Part shown: one piece after another, positions 9,977-21,010 of the stretch
Numbering within the stretch: position 1 is the first letter of the stretch
Layout of the letters: the number at the start of each line of letters is the position of its first letter
NCBI GenBank assembly: GCA_000716465.1
Contig: JNWL01000012.1
Location: forward strand, 57,777-121,776
DNA from: Streptomyces bikiniensis
GTDB lineage: Bacteria; Actinomycetota; Actinomycetes; Streptomycetales; Streptomycetaceae
Length of the DNA stretch: 64,000 nucleotides
Direction: 5' to 3'
Notes under the pieces: generated by a model
Seen by the model: only the letters and a program-made list of their open reading frames with translations
Databases searched by the model: none
What the model was told of the DNA's origin: nothing
Made by a program: the position numbers and the translations under genes

Positions 9977-12763
9977 TCACCCGCCCTTCGCTACTGCCGT
10001 GAGCCCCCTCCCCGCCCCCGTCACCGCGATCGCCCCGTCCCGGTCGGTCCGCAGCACCCGCGCCCCGCCGTCCCGCAGCGCCTCCAGCGTCCGGGGCGAC
10101 GGATGGCCGTACGGGTTGTCCCGGCCGGCCGACACGAGCGCGATCCTGGGCCGCACGGCCCGCGTCAGCGCCGGGTCCTGGTGCGCGGACCCGTGGTGGG
10201 CGACCTTGAGGACGTCCACGGGCGCGAGGCCCGGATGGACCCGCAGCAGCGCCCGCTGCGCCGGCGGCTCCAGGTCCCCGAGGAGCAGCAGGCTCACCCC
10301 TCCGACCGCACGGACGAGCAGCGCGACACTGGCGTCGTTGGGCCCCTCGAAGGGCCCCCCGACTCCCGGGACCCACCCGGCGTCCACAGCCCCCGGGGCC
10401 CTCCCGGCGGCCATGGCTCCCGGGGCCCTCCCGGCGACCATGGCTCCCGGGGACCTCCCGGCCACCGGCCACGGCCAGAGGACCCGCCACTCCAGGGCCC
10501 CGATCCTCCGCCGCTCCCCCGGCCCGGCGCGGATCACCGGCACCCCGGCCGCGGCCGCCGTCCGCCGCACGAACGCCGCCTGGGCGGGTGGTTCTTCGAG
10601 CCCCGTCGTCTGGATCGCCCCCACCGACCGCCCCCGCAGCACTCCCGGGAGCCCGGCCACGTGGTCCGCGTGGAAGTGGGTGAGCACCAGCAACGGCACC
10701 CGTCTCACCCCGAGTTCGCGCAGGCAGCGGTCCACCGGCACGGGGTCGGGCCCCGCGTCCACCACGACGGCGGAGTCCCCGCCCGCCGCGAGCACGGTCG
10801 CGTCCCCCTGGCCCACCTGACACATCGCGAACACCCAGTCCGGCGGCGGCCATCCGGTGGCCCACCTTGCCAGCGGCGCCGGCCGCACCACGGCGAGCAG
10901 GAGCAGGCCGACGACGAGGACGCCGAGCACACCCCGGTGCGGCAGCCTGCGCGCCCCGACGACCACGGTCGCGGTGAGCAGCGCGAGGGCTAGCCCGCCC
11001 CACCATCCGCCGGGCCAGGCCAGCTCCGCCCCCGGCAGCGCGCTCCCGGTGCGGGCCACCCACGCGATCCACCGGACCGGCCATCCCGCCACCCACGCCA
11101 GGCCCTCCGCCGCCGGCATCCAGATCGCCGCCAGGGCCAGCGCTCCGAACCCGCACACCGTCGCGGGCGCCACGGCGAGTTCGGCGAAGAGGTTCGCCGG
11201 GATCGCGACCAGGCTGACCCGGGCCGCGAAGACCGCCACGACCGGAGCGCACACCGCCTGCGCCGCCAGGGCGGCGGCCAGCGCCTCCGCCAACCGGCCG
11301 GGCACCCCGCGCCGCCGCAGGGCGTCGCTCCACCGGGGAGCGATCGTCAGCAGCGCCCCCGTGGCCAGGACCGAGAGCAGGAACCCGTAACTCCGCGCGA
11401 GCCAGGGGTCGTGGAGCACCAGGACGAGGACGGCGGCGGCCAGTGCGGGGACCAGCGATCTCCTGCGTCCCGTACCGATCGCGAGCAGCGCGACGAGGCC
11501 GCAGGCGGCGGCGCGCAGCACGCTCGGGTCGGGCCGGCAGACGATCACGAAGGCGAGCGTCAGCCCTCCCCCGGCCACCGCCGTGACCCGCAGCGACAGC
11601 CCGAGCCGGGGTGCGAGCCCGCCCCGCTCCGCCCGGTGCGCCCGCCCGGGCCGCCCGACGAGGAGGAGCAGCACGACGGTGAGGTTGCTTCCGGACACCG
11701 CCAACAAGTGCGTGAGGTCGGTGGCTTCGAAGGCGTCCCGCAGCTCGGGGCCGACCCGGGAGGTGTCCCCGACGACCAGCCCGGGCAGCAGGGCCCGCGC
11801 GTCGGGGTCGAGCCCCTCGGTGGCCCTCCGCAGCCCCGCGCGCAGCTCCCCCGCCGCCCGCTGCGGCGCGGTCGGCCGGCCCACGACCTGTGGCGGGGCC
11901 GAACCGTCGGCCTTGAGCACCGCCGCGAACGGTTCGCCCGGGTGCGCCGGCGGCGCGAGCCGGCCGCCGACCCTCAGCCGGGTGGAGGGCAGGAGCCGCA
12001 GCCACGCCTCACGCCCCTCCCCCGGCGGCACGATCAGCAGGACGGGCGCCCGGGTCCGGTGGGCCGTGCCGTCCGACCGCTCGACCCGGGTCACCTCGCC
12101 GTTCAGGACGACCGAGACCGGGGCCATGGCGTTGCCCCGCACCTTGGGCCGGGTGAGCCGCGGATCGGAGGTCACCGCCACCTCGAAGCGCGCCCGCGCG
12201 TACTCCTCGGCGAGGACCGGCACGGGCCCGCGCCGCAGGTCAGCCGTGTGCAGCCCCGCCGACGCGGCCCCGGCCGCGGCACACAGCAGGACCCCGGCCC
12301 ACGCGGTGACCCGCAACCGCCGTCCGCCGAAGCCACCCGGCGGAGCGGCCCCACGACCGCCCTCGGAACCTCCGCGCCGCCCTGCCACCCCAGGGACCTC
12401 CCCGGAACCTCCGCGCCGCCGGACCGCGCCCCGTATCCCTTCCGGTCCTCCCCGCCGCCAGGCCGCTCCCCGGACCAGCAGGACCGCCGCCCCCGCCAGA
12501 CAGGCCGTGACACCGGCCACCGCCCACCACCCGGGGACGCCCACGGCCCAGGCCGCCGCCGCCCAGGCCGCCGCCGCGAGGGGAACGAGCCGCAGATCGG
12601 CCGGCCCTTCCCCCCGGTCCGGCCCCCTCGGCTCCGCCTCCGCACCTGTCTCCGCTTCTCTCCCCGTCTCCGCCTCTCTCCCTGTCTCCCCCTCCATCCC
12701 CGTTCCTGCCCTCGTCCCCGTCCCCGCTTCCGTCCTCTCGGCCGGCTCCCCGCCCCGCTTCAC
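9977..12763 (-). CDS. comEC: ComEC/Rec2-type DNA-uptake channel protein
   Basis: 928 residues from the GTG at 12763, which overlaps the comEA stop (GTGA), so translation is probably coupled. The N-terminal DUF4131-like region follows a long Gly/Glu/Arg-rich lead of about 60 residues. The central competence domain has many membrane segments ('LAVSGSNLTVVLLLL' and onward). The C-terminal metallo-beta-lactamase-like domain contains 'LTHFHADHVAGLPG' near residue 695, and 'VAHHGSAHQDP' follows. ComEC moves single-stranded DNA across the membrane in competent bacteria; its role in Streptomyces is uncertain. The nuclease-like domain is interrupted by a Gly/Ala/Pro repeat encoded by a 27-bp tandem repeat (10395-10466). 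Confidence 0.9.
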   Translation of the reverse strand: MKRGGEPAERTEAGTGTRAGTGMEGETGREAETGREAETGAEAEPRGPDRGEGPADLRLVPLAAAAWAAAAWAVGVPGWWAVAGVTACLAGAAVLLVRGAAWRRGGPEGIRGAVRRRGGSGEVPGVAGRRGGSEGGRGAAPPGGFGGRRLRVTAWAGVLLCAAAGAASAGLHTADLRRGPVPVLAEEYARARFEVAVTSDPRLTRPKVRGNAMAPVSVVLNGEVTRVERSDGTAHRTRAPVLLIVPPGEGREAWLRLLPSTRLRVGGRLAPPAHPGEPFAAVLKADGSAPPQVVGRPTAPQRAAGELRAGLRRATEGLDPDARALLPGLVVGDTSRVGPELRDAFEATDLTHLLAVSGSNLTVVLLLLVGRPGRAHRAERGGLAPRLGLSLRVTAVAGGGLTLAFVIVCRPDPSVLRAAACGLVALLAIGTGRRRSLVPALAAAVLVLVLHDPWLARSYGFLLSVLATGALLTIAPRWSDALRRRGVPGRLAEALAAALAAQAVCAPVVAVFAARVSLVAIPANLFAELAVAPATVCGFGALALAAIWMPAAEGLAWVAGWPVRWIAWVARTGSALPGAELAWPGGWWGGLALALLTATVVVGARRLPHRGVLGVLVVGLLLLAVVRPAPLARWATGWPPPDWVFAMCQVGQGDATVLAAGGDSAVVVDAGPDPVPVDRCLRELGVRRVPLLVLTHFHADHVAGLPGVLRGRSVGAIQTTGLEEPPAQAAFVRRTAAAAGVPVIRAGPGERRRIGALEWRVLWPWPVAGRSPGAMVAGRAPGAMAAGRAPGAVDAGWVPGVGGPFEGPNDASVALLVRAVGGVSLLLLGDLEPPAQRALLRVHPGLAPVDVLKVAHHGSAHQDPALTRAVRPRIALVSAGRDNPYGHPSPRTLEALRDGGARVLRTDRDGAIAVTGAGRGLTAVAKGG
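10395..10466. repeat. 27-bp tandem repeat inside comEC
   Basis: Two full copies (10395-10421 and 10422-10448, differing at one base) plus a partial third. The period is a multiple of three, so each copy adds nine residues of the type GRAPGAMAA without breaking the frame. It lies in the metallo-beta-lactamase-like domain of ComEC. Confidence 0.85.
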
Positions 12764-13851
12764 GGCCGGACCAGTGGTTCGAGGTCGGCGAACCGCCGCT
12801 CGCCGATGCCACTGACCTCCCGCAGTTCGGCCACCGACCGGAAGCCGCCGTGTTCCGTGCGGTGGTCGACGATGTGCTGGGCGAGGACCGGCCCGACGCC
12901 CGGAAGCGTGTCGAGCTGTTCCACCGTGGCCGTGTTGAGGCTCACCGGCGTCCCCGGAGCATCTCCCCCTCCAGCCGCTCCCCCGCTCCCGGGACCCGGC
13001 GCGGCGACCTGCGCCCCCGGCACGTCGACCAGGACCTGTTCGCCGTCGGACAGGACACGCGCCCGGTTGATCCCGGTGAGGTCGGCGCCGGACCGCACCC
13101 CGCCCGCCGCCCGCAGGGCGTCCGCCACCCGCGACCCCGCGGGCAGGGTCAGTACGCCCGGCCTGCGCACCTTCCCGCCCACGTCGACGACGACCTCCCC
13201 GCCGGAGGACACGGACGGGACGGGCGGGACGGGCGGGACGGGTGGCGGTCCCACCTCCTCCCGGGCCTCCGGCTCCGGCCCTGACCGCCCGGTGGACGCG
13301 ACCGTCGCGGGGGCGGCCCGGACGAGTTCGGGGGCGCGCACCGGCTCCGGCCGGCCCGTCCAGAAGTAACCGCCCGCGAGCCCCGCGGCCACGAACAGGA
13401 CCACCGTCAGCGCGGCCAGCGTCCTCGGCTCCAGCCCGCACCGCGTCTGCACCCACAACGGGAGCCGGTCGCGGGCCCCCGCCACCAGCCGCTCCCGCAC
13501 CCCGGGCGGAGGGGCAGGTAGAGCGGTCCGTCCCGGGGTCTCGGCCGTCTCCGCCCCGGTGGGCGGCTCCGTCGGGAACAGGGCGTCCCCCCGCCGCCGT
13601 ACGACACCTCCGGGCACGTCGGACGGCCGTCCGGCCCGGATGCGCCGCCGTCCTCGCCCGGGAGGCGAACCGCGCCCTCCGGAACGACCCCGTCCGTCCG
13701 AACCGGCTGCCCTCCCGGGCCCGCTCGTCGGACCGCGAGACGTCCTCACCGCCCCAGGGGCAGCCGTATCCGTATCCGTGTCGATGTCCGTGGTACCGAC
13801 GGCGGTGGTGGCGGCGGTGGTGCTCGATGCGATGGATGTACGAATCGTCAT
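12760..13851 (-). CDS. comEA: ComEA-type DNA receptor (SLBB + helix-hairpin-helix)
   Basis: About 363 residues from the ATG at 13851; an upstream start at 13878 is also open. A disordered Arg/Gly-rich cytoplasmic stretch of ~140 residues is followed by one membrane segment (about 145-164, 'LAALTVVLFVAAGLAGGYF'), a Pro-rich linker, an SLBB domain (about 218-275, 'VVVDVGGKVRRPGVLTLPAGS') and a C-terminal helix-hairpin-helix pair (about 302-363, 'VSLNTATVEQLDTLPGVGP'). ComEA binds double-stranded DNA outside the membrane and passes it to ComEC, the next gene. The start is uncertain because the N-terminus is low complexity. Confidence 0.88.
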   Translation of the reverse strand: MTIRTSIASSTTAATTAVGTTDIDTDTDTAAPGAVRTSRGPTSGPGRAAGSDGRGRSGGRGSPPGRGRRRIRAGRPSDVPGGVVRRRGDALFPTEPPTGAETAETPGRTALPAPPPGVRERLVAGARDRLPLWVQTRCGLEPRTLAALTVVLFVAAGLAGGYFWTGRPEPVRAPELVRAAPATVASTGRSGPEPEAREEVGPPPVPPVPPVPSVSSGGEVVVDVGGKVRRPGVLTLPAGSRVADALRAAGGVRSGADLTGINRARVLSDGEQVLVDVPGAQVAAPGPGSGGAAGGGDAPGTPVSLNTATVEQLDTLPGVGPVLAQHIVDHRTEHGGFRSVAELREVSGIGERRFADLEPLVRP

Positions 13852-14014
13852 GCACGTGACGGTAGGGATCGCGGACACCCCGTGCCGGGCTCATCCCGGG
13901 TCGGTGGACAGCGGCCCCGCTGTGGAAAACTCCGTCACCCTCACGGGCGACGGACGCACGACGGGCCCACGACGGACTCACGACCGACGCACGACCGACG
14001 CACGGCCCGGGGGC

Positions 14015-14860
14015 TCAGCGGGGCGAGACGACGACCGCCAGGAGCCCGGGTCCCGTGTGGGCGCCGATGACCGCGCCCACTTCGCTGACGTGGAACTCCC
14101 CGATCCCCGGGATGCGCTCCCTGAGCCGGCCGGCGAGCGTGGCGGCACGCTCCGGCGCGGACAGGTGGTGCACGGCGATGTCGACGGCCCCGGAGCCGGC
14201 CCGCTCCACCGCGATCTCCTCCAGGCGCGCGATGGCCTTCGAGGCCGTCCGCACCTTCTCCCGCAGCTCGATCCGCCCGCCGTCGAGTTCGAGGAGGGGC
14301 TTCACCGCGAACGCCGAGCCGAGGAGCGCCTGCGCGGTGCCGATGCGCCCGCCCCGGCGCAGGTAGTCCAGGGTGTCGACGTAGAAGAAGGCGGAGATCC
14401 CGGCGGCGCGCTTCTCGGCCGCCGCGACCGCCTCGTCGAGCGAGCCCCCGGCCTCCACGGTCCGTGCCGCCTCCAGGGCGCAGAAGCCCAGCGCCATTCC
14501 CATCATGCGGGTGTCCACCACGCGTACCGGCACGGGGGCGTCCTTCGCGGCGAGGACGGCCGCGTCGTAGGTCCCGGAGACCTCGGCGGACAGATGGAGC
14601 GAGACGATGCCCCGCGCACCGGCCCCGGCGGCCTCGCGGTAGGTCTCCGCGAAGACCTCGGGGCTGGGACGGGAGGTGGTGACGGACCGCCGCTTCTGGA
14701 GGGCCTGGGCCAGGGCCCCGGCCGAGATCTCCGTGCCCTCCTGGAGGGCGCGGTCGCCGATGACGACGGTCAGCGGGACCGTGGTGATGCCGTGCCGCTC
14801 CGTCGTCCGGGGTGGCAGGTAGGCCGTGGAATCGGTGACGATCGCGACATGCCGGGACAT
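14015..14860 (-). CDS. DegV family fatty-acid-binding protein
   Basis: 281 residues. 'VAIVTDSTAYLP' at the N-terminus, 'TSRPSPEVFAETYREA' and 'SLHLSAEVSGTYDAAVLAA' are DegV signatures; the Ser/Thr residues in these loops contact the carboxylate of a bound fatty acid. In Gram-positive bacteria some DegV proteins act as FakB, presenting fatty acids to the kinase FakA. I see no FakA gene in this window. The comEA-degV neighbourhood is known from other actinobacteria. It is followed by a 163-bp gap before the comEA ATG. Confidence 0.9.
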   Translation of the reverse strand: MSRHVAIVTDSTAYLPPRTTERHGITTVPLTVVIGDRALQEGTEISAGALAQALQKRRSVTTSRPSPEVFAETYREAAGAGARGIVSLHLSAEVSGTYDAAVLAAKDAPVPVRVVDTRMMGMALGFCALEAARTVEAGGSLDEAVAAAEKRAAGISAFFYVDTLDYLRRGGRIGTAQALLGSAFAVKPLLELDGGRIELREKVRTASKAIARLEEIAVERAGSGAVDIAVHHLSAPERAATLAGRLRERIPGIGEFHVSEVGAVIGAHTGPGLLAVVVSPR

Positions 14861-14945
14861 GAGCGGGAGGTTACCCGCAGGAGCCCCCGCACGGCAGCCC
14901 GGCCCCCCGACGAGCCGCCGGGCAGGCCCCGGGACGATCGTGGCG

Positions 14946-15683
14946 TCAGGTGGTGGTCTCCGGGCGGGTCGACTTCTCCCAGGGGTACGCGGTCAGCCGG
15001 GGGTCGGGCCCCGTGATCGCGGACGGCTCGCTCCGGGGCCCGGCGTCCGCCGCCCGGCCGGTGGCCCCGGTGGGGGTGCCGGCAGGGCGTCCCCGCTCCT
15101 CCGTGCCGGCGGAGGCCGCGTCCGGCGCGGGCTCCGGGTCGGTCCAGTGGCGCAGGGCTCCGGCCTCGACGTCGATCTGGGCGCTGAGCGTCGACAGGTC
15201 GTCCTCGGCGAACCGCAGGGCCCGGTCCCGGGCGGCGCGGCGCAGCGCGTCGGCCGAGCTCGTGATCCGCTCGGTCCGCGCGGTGAGTTCGGGGAGCTGT
15301 CCGGCCACCCACGCCCGGTCGGGCTCCCGCTCCAGGCGCTTGAGGTCCGCGTCGAGTTCGAGGCCGTGCGCGCTGAGCCGGTTGAACAGGTCGAGCGACT
15401 CCTTCAGCGAGGCGTCCTGGCCGACTCCCGCCTGCAGGGCCTCCTGCGTGGCGCGCATCGAGGTGCGCAGCGAGAGCCGCAGCCGGGCCAGCTCGCCCGC
15501 GGCCCCGGCCTGGCCGAAGCTCTTGGCCCGCAGCGTGGTGTCCTCGACCGTGCGCCGGGCCTGGTCCAGGGTGCGGTCGACACCGCGCTTGGCGGCCTTC
15601 GTCACCTTCACGGCGGCATACACCCCGAGCGCCACGAAGGCGACGAAGAGCAGCGCCATGATCGTGAGAATCGCGGCTTCCAT
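14946..15683 (-). CDS. Coiled-coil membrane-anchored protein of unknown function
   Basis: 245 residues from the ATG at 15683, supported by GGAGGGG 7 nt upstream. One N-terminal membrane segment (about 5-25, 'ILTIMALLFVAFVALGVYAAV') is followed by a long charged helical region ('TKAAKRGVDRTLDQARRTVEDTTLRAK...LFNRLSAHGLELDADLKRLE') that looks like a coiled coil. The C-terminus is Pro/Ala/Gly-rich and disordered. It lies between degV and leuS, on the same strand, behind the leuS terminator. I do not recognise a named family. Confidence 0.7.
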   Translation of the reverse strand: MEAAILTIMALLFVAFVALGVYAAVKVTKAAKRGVDRTLDQARRTVEDTTLRAKSFGQAGAAGELARLRLSLRTSMRATQEALQAGVGQDASLKESLDLFNRLSAHGLELDADLKRLEREPDRAWVAGQLPELTARTERITSSADALRRAARDRALRFAEDDLSTLSAQIDVEAGALRHWTDPEPAPDAASAGTEERGRPAGTPTGATGRAADAGPRSEPSAITGPDPRLTAYPWEKSTRPETTT

Positions 15684-15745
15684 GGGCGCCCCTCCGGCAT
15701 CGGTCGACTCACCACACGATTGTGGTTCCTCCACGGTAAACGGAA

Positions 15746-15786
15746 CGGGCAGGCCGGGGGTTCCATCGGAACCCCCAACCTGCCCG
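15746..15786 (-). terminator. Terminator hairpin after leuS
   Basis: Two stacked stems: an outer 8 bp (15746-15753 with 15779-15786) and an inner 9 bp (15756-15764 with 15768-15776), separated by a small 2x2 internal loop and closed by an ATC loop. It lies about 95 bp past the leuS stop. A further small AGGGG/CCCCT hairpin is adjacent. Confidence 0.8.
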
Positions 15787-15881
15787 TAGGGGAAACCCCT
15801 ATGCGCGGTCGGTCACCGGTCGCGCATCAGCCGCCGCGCGCGCCGGCGATCACGCCTCACCGACCGCACGTCAGCCGTTCC

Positions 15882-18752
<2,871 letters not shown>

Positions 18753-18811
18753 GGTCCTTGAAGCTCCATCGATCGTCTCTGCCCACGGCCACTGACTGCC
18801 CGAAACGAAAA

Positions 18812-18833
18812 ATCCCCTCGCACAGGAGGGGAT
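18812..18833 (-). terminator. Intrinsic terminator in the leuS leader (attenuator)
   Basis: An 8-bp stem (18826-18833 with 18812-18819) with a 6-nt loop, followed on the minus strand by TTTT (18808-18811), i.e. a real T-tract, which is rare in this genome. It lies about 60 bp upstream of the leuS ATG and 45 bp past the leader-peptide stop, so it would stop transcription before leuS. Confidence 0.8.
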
Positions 18834-18887
18834 GCCGCGCCGACTCCGACGGAACGTCTGTCGTCCGTCGGGACTGGTCAGCGCGGC
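18834..18887 (-). promoter_or_regulatory. Leader stem-loop overlapping the end of the leuS leader peptide
   Basis: An inner 8-bp stem (18846-18853 with 18864-18871) and an outer 7-bp stem (18834-18840 with 18881-18887) can form together. The outer stem includes the last sense codons of the leader peptide, so a ribosome there would prevent it from forming. It abuts the terminator. I cannot identify a clear antiterminator that opens the terminator stem. Confidence 0.5.
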
Positions 18888-18916
18888 TCGGTAAGCAGGA
18901 GGCGTACGGCACGCAT
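18878..18916 (-). CDS. leuS leader peptide ([12 protein letters not shown])
   Basis: A 12-residue ORF with three consecutive leucine codons (CTC CTG CTT) directly upstream of the leuS terminator. This is the layout of a classical amino-acid attenuator: scarcity of charged tRNA-Leu would stall the ribosome at these codons. The ATG at 18916 is 6 nt downstream of a TACCCT box, so the mRNA may be leaderless; there is no SD. Too short to show homology; the case rests on composition and position. Confidence 0.75.
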   Translation of the reverse strand: MRAVRLLLTEPR

Positions 18917-18928
18917 GGCGCCAGGGTA
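18917..18928 (-). promoter_or_regulatory. -10 box for the leuS leader transcript
   Basis: TACCCT (18923-18928) fits the TAnnnT -10 consensus and ends 6 nt before the leader-peptide ATG, placing transcription initiation at or next to the A of the ATG. No convincing -35 box is visible at the expected distance. Confidence 0.45.
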
Positions 18929-18974
18929 CCGCAGCGGCCGCGCGGGCCGCACCGGCGTTCCAGGGGCGGGACAC

Positions 18975-19013
18975 GAGAAAGCGGGCCACCCGATCCGGGT
19001 GGCCCGCTTTCTC
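18975..19013 (-). terminator. Terminator after the leuS-proximal tRNA-Ala
   Basis: A perfect 18-bp stem (18975-18992 with 18996-19013) with a 3-nt ATC loop, 27 bp past the tRNA 3' end. It insulates the tRNA from the leuS leader. Confidence 0.9.
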
Positions 19014-19039
19014 CTCCACGAAGATCCGTGGAGTTCCTG

Positions 19040-19112
19040 TGGAGCTAAGGAGAATTGAACTCCTGACCTCCTGCATGCCATGCAGGCGCTCTACCAACTG
19101 AGCTATAGCCCC
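19040..19112 (-). tRNA. tRNA-Ala (anticodon GGC)
   Basis: 73 nt. The acceptor stem is GGGGCTA/TAGCTCC, the D-loop contains AGTTGGTAGAGC, and the anticodon stem CCTGC/GCAGG closes the loop ATGGCAT, giving anticodon GGC. The T-arm has GTTCAAT. CCA is not encoded. The 73-nt sequence is identical to the copy at 21050-21122. Confidence 0.96.
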
Positions 19113-19219
19113 TTGCTTTCCGTCTCCGTTCCGGTTTCCCTCGCGGCGACAGACAGAACATTAACCGGCTCCCCGGCAGATCTCCAAATCGATTACCGGG
19201 GCCCCTCCGGGCCGCCGGG

Positions 19220-19225
19220 TAGGGT
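19220..19225 (+). promoter_or_regulatory. -10 box for a near-leaderless GT87 mRNA
   Basis: TAGGGT ends 8 nt before the GTG at 19234. No SD precedes that GTG, which fits a leaderless transcript. Confidence 0.4.
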
Positions 19226-19233
19226 CGCCGACT

Positions 19234-20607
19234 GTGTCCGTCTCCGTGCTCTCGAAAACCCGTGCCCGGCCGTGGCCCCTGGTCACCGCCGCGGCGGTCT
19301 GCCTGCTCTCGTTCGCGGCATTCTGGGTGGCGCAACGCCTCGCCCACGTGAACATGCTCGACGTGATGGTCTACCGGGCCGAGGGCGAGACGGTCCGGGC
19401 CGGCGGCGACCTGTACGCGATGCGCGCCACCTCGGCGAACCTCGGCATGACGTACCCGCCCTTCGCGGCCCTGCTGTTCGTCCCGCTGACCCTGGTGGGC
19501 GTTCCGCTGATGCGGACGCTCACCACCGGGGGGAACCTGCTCCTGGTGGTCACCCTGGTCCAGCTGTCGGTCCAGCTGGTCCGCCCGTCCCTGTCCCGCG
19601 CGGACCTGTGGCGCGCGACGTTCTGGATCGCCGCGGTGGTGGTCTGGTGCGAGCCGGTGTGGACGACCCTGCGGTACGGCCAGATCAACCTGCTCATAGC
19701 CGTGGCGGTGCTCTGGGACCTCACGCGGCGCGAGGGCAGCCGCTGGGCCGGCCTGGGCATCGGCCTGGCGACCGCGGTGAAACTCACACCGGGGCTCTTC
19801 GTGGTCCTGCTGCTCGTCGCGGGCGTGCTGCTGTGGCGCGGGGACCGGTCGTGGAACTGGTGGCTGCGCACGGCGGCGACGGCGACCGGGGTGTTCCTCG
19901 GGACGACGCTGGCCGTGGCGGTCGTCCTGCCCGCGGACTCGAAGAAGTTCTGGACGGAGACGCTGTTCGAAACGGGCCGGGTCGGCTTCGCCGAGGAGAC
20001 CGCCAACCAGTCGATCCGCGGCGTCCTGGCCCGGCTGATGCACACCGACGACCCGGGCATGTGGTGGGCGGTGACGGCGGCCCTCATGGGCTGCGCCGCG
20101 ATGGTGGTGGCGGTACGGGCCGCGCTGCGCGGCGACAGGGCCGTGGCGGTGGTCGTCTGCGCGTTCACGGCGCTGATGATCAGTCCGATCTCGTGGTCCC
20201 ACCACTGGGTGTGGTGCGTGCCGCTGCTGATCCTGCTCGCGGACCGCGCCACGCGCGCGTGGCGGGTGGCGGGGCCGGTGGCCCTGGTGTTCGCGTCGTT
20301 CGCGCTGTGGTGGGTCCCGCACGACCCGGGCCGCCCCGAACTGGACCAGAACGCGGGCCAGATGCTGCTCTCCGCCGTCTATCCGCTGACGACGACGGTG
20401 CTGCTCGCGGGGTACGTGCTGACGCGACGGAAGCTGCGCGGGACGGAAGCCGGGCACGGGGAGGGGGCCGGGCGCGGGACGGGGACCGGTACGGGGACGT
20501 CGCAGCCGCTCCTGGAGGCCGTACCGGAACAGGAGCGCCAGGTCACGCCGGAGCAGGAACCCCGGACCGCGCCGGAGCGGGAGCCTCAGGCCGTGGCGAA
20601 GGAGTAG
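19234..20607 (+). CDS. GT87 family polyprenol-phosphate-mannose-dependent glycosyltransferase (integral membrane)
   Basis: 457 residues with about ten membrane segments. Residues ~45-75 ('LDVMVYRAEGETVRAGGDLYAM' and 'MTYPPFAALLF') carry the GT-C-type Asp in the first outer loop, and 'KLTPGLFVVLLL' is typical of the GT87/DUF2029 group that includes mycobacterial alpha-(1,2)-mannosyltransferases. 'NQSIRGVLARL' is another family motif. These enzymes use polyprenyl-phosphate mannose on the outer face of the membrane. The C-terminal ~60 residues are Gly/Thr/Glu/Gln-rich, disordered, and overlap the end of the convergent zinc-ribbon gene by 22 bp. The gene lies between two identical tRNA-Ala genes. 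Confidence 0.85.
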   Translation: MSVSVLSKTRARPWPLVTAAAVCLLSFAAFWVAQRLAHVNMLDVMVYRAEGETVRAGGDLYAMRATSANLGMTYPPFAALLFVPLTLVGVPLMRTLTTGGNLLLVVTLVQLSVQLVRPSLSRADLWRATFWIAAVVVWCEPVWTTLRYGQINLLIAVAVLWDLTRREGSRWAGLGIGLATAVKLTPGLFVVLLLVAGVLLWRGDRSWNWWLRTAATATGVFLGTTLAVAVVLPADSKKFWTETLFETGRVGFAEETANQSIRGVLARLMHTDDPGMWWAVTAALMGCAAMVVAVRAALRGDRAVAVVVCAFTALMISPISWSHHWVWCVPLLILLADRATRAWRVAGPVALVFASFALWWVPHDPGRPELDQNAGQMLLSAVYPLTTTVLLAGYVLTRRKLRGTEAGHGEGAGRGTGTGTGTSQPLLEAVPEQERQVTPEQEPRTAPEREPQAVAKE

Positions 20608-20819
20608 AACCGCTTGAGGGTGCAGTGCTCGTCGAGGAGCCGGCCGTAGATCGGCTCCCCCTCCAGCTCGCGGTAGGTCTCGATCGGGTCGCCTTTTATG
20701 ATCAGCGCCCGAGCGCACTCCTCGCACCAGTACTGGAAATCCGGGTTGACGGGATCCATGTCGCGCACGATGGGCGTGCCGCTGCCGCACCAGTCGCACT
20801 TCCGCCTGTGTGCACCCAT
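20586..20819 (-). CDS. Small zinc-ribbon-like protein
   Basis: 77 residues with two CxxC knuckles ('CDWCG' near residue 8 and 'CEEC' near residue 32), which could bind one zinc ion. The rest is charged ('DPIETYRELEGEPIYGRLLDEH'). The ATG at 20819 is the likely start. The last 22 bp overlap, in antisense, the end of the GT87 gene. The downstream half of the 230-bp gap on its upstream side holds only the terminator of tRNA-Ala copy 2. Function unknown; I recall similar small proteins at this site in other Streptomyces. Confidence 0.75.
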   Translation of the reverse strand: MGAHRRKCDWCGSGTPIVRDMDPVNPDFQYWCEECARALIIKGDPIETYRELEGEPIYGRLLDEHCTLKRFYSFATA

Positions 20820-21010
20820 CAGTCAGCTCCAGCTGTGGCCGCAGGTCGCGCGCCCCGTCGTACACCTGGTCGTGCACCAACAGGACACCCTGCCGTTGTC
20901 GCCGAGCACGTGGGCCACCCTCCCGTCCGGATCCTGTCCCCCTCCGGCCGTCCGATTCTGCCATGGCTCCGCAAGGGGGCCGGCGTACTCGGCACAACGG
21001 GGCGAAACGA

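Noticed and set aside
12640..12730. Pyrimidine-rich tract (CTCTCCCCGTCTCC...) as a regulatory element
   Set aside because: It is the antisense of the Gly/Glu/Arg repeat at the ComEC N-terminus, so coding explains it.
18753..18877. T-box riboswitch for leuS
   Set aside because: I found no T-box bulge sequence (TGGNACC-type) or Stem I features; the leader peptide with Leu codons fits better.
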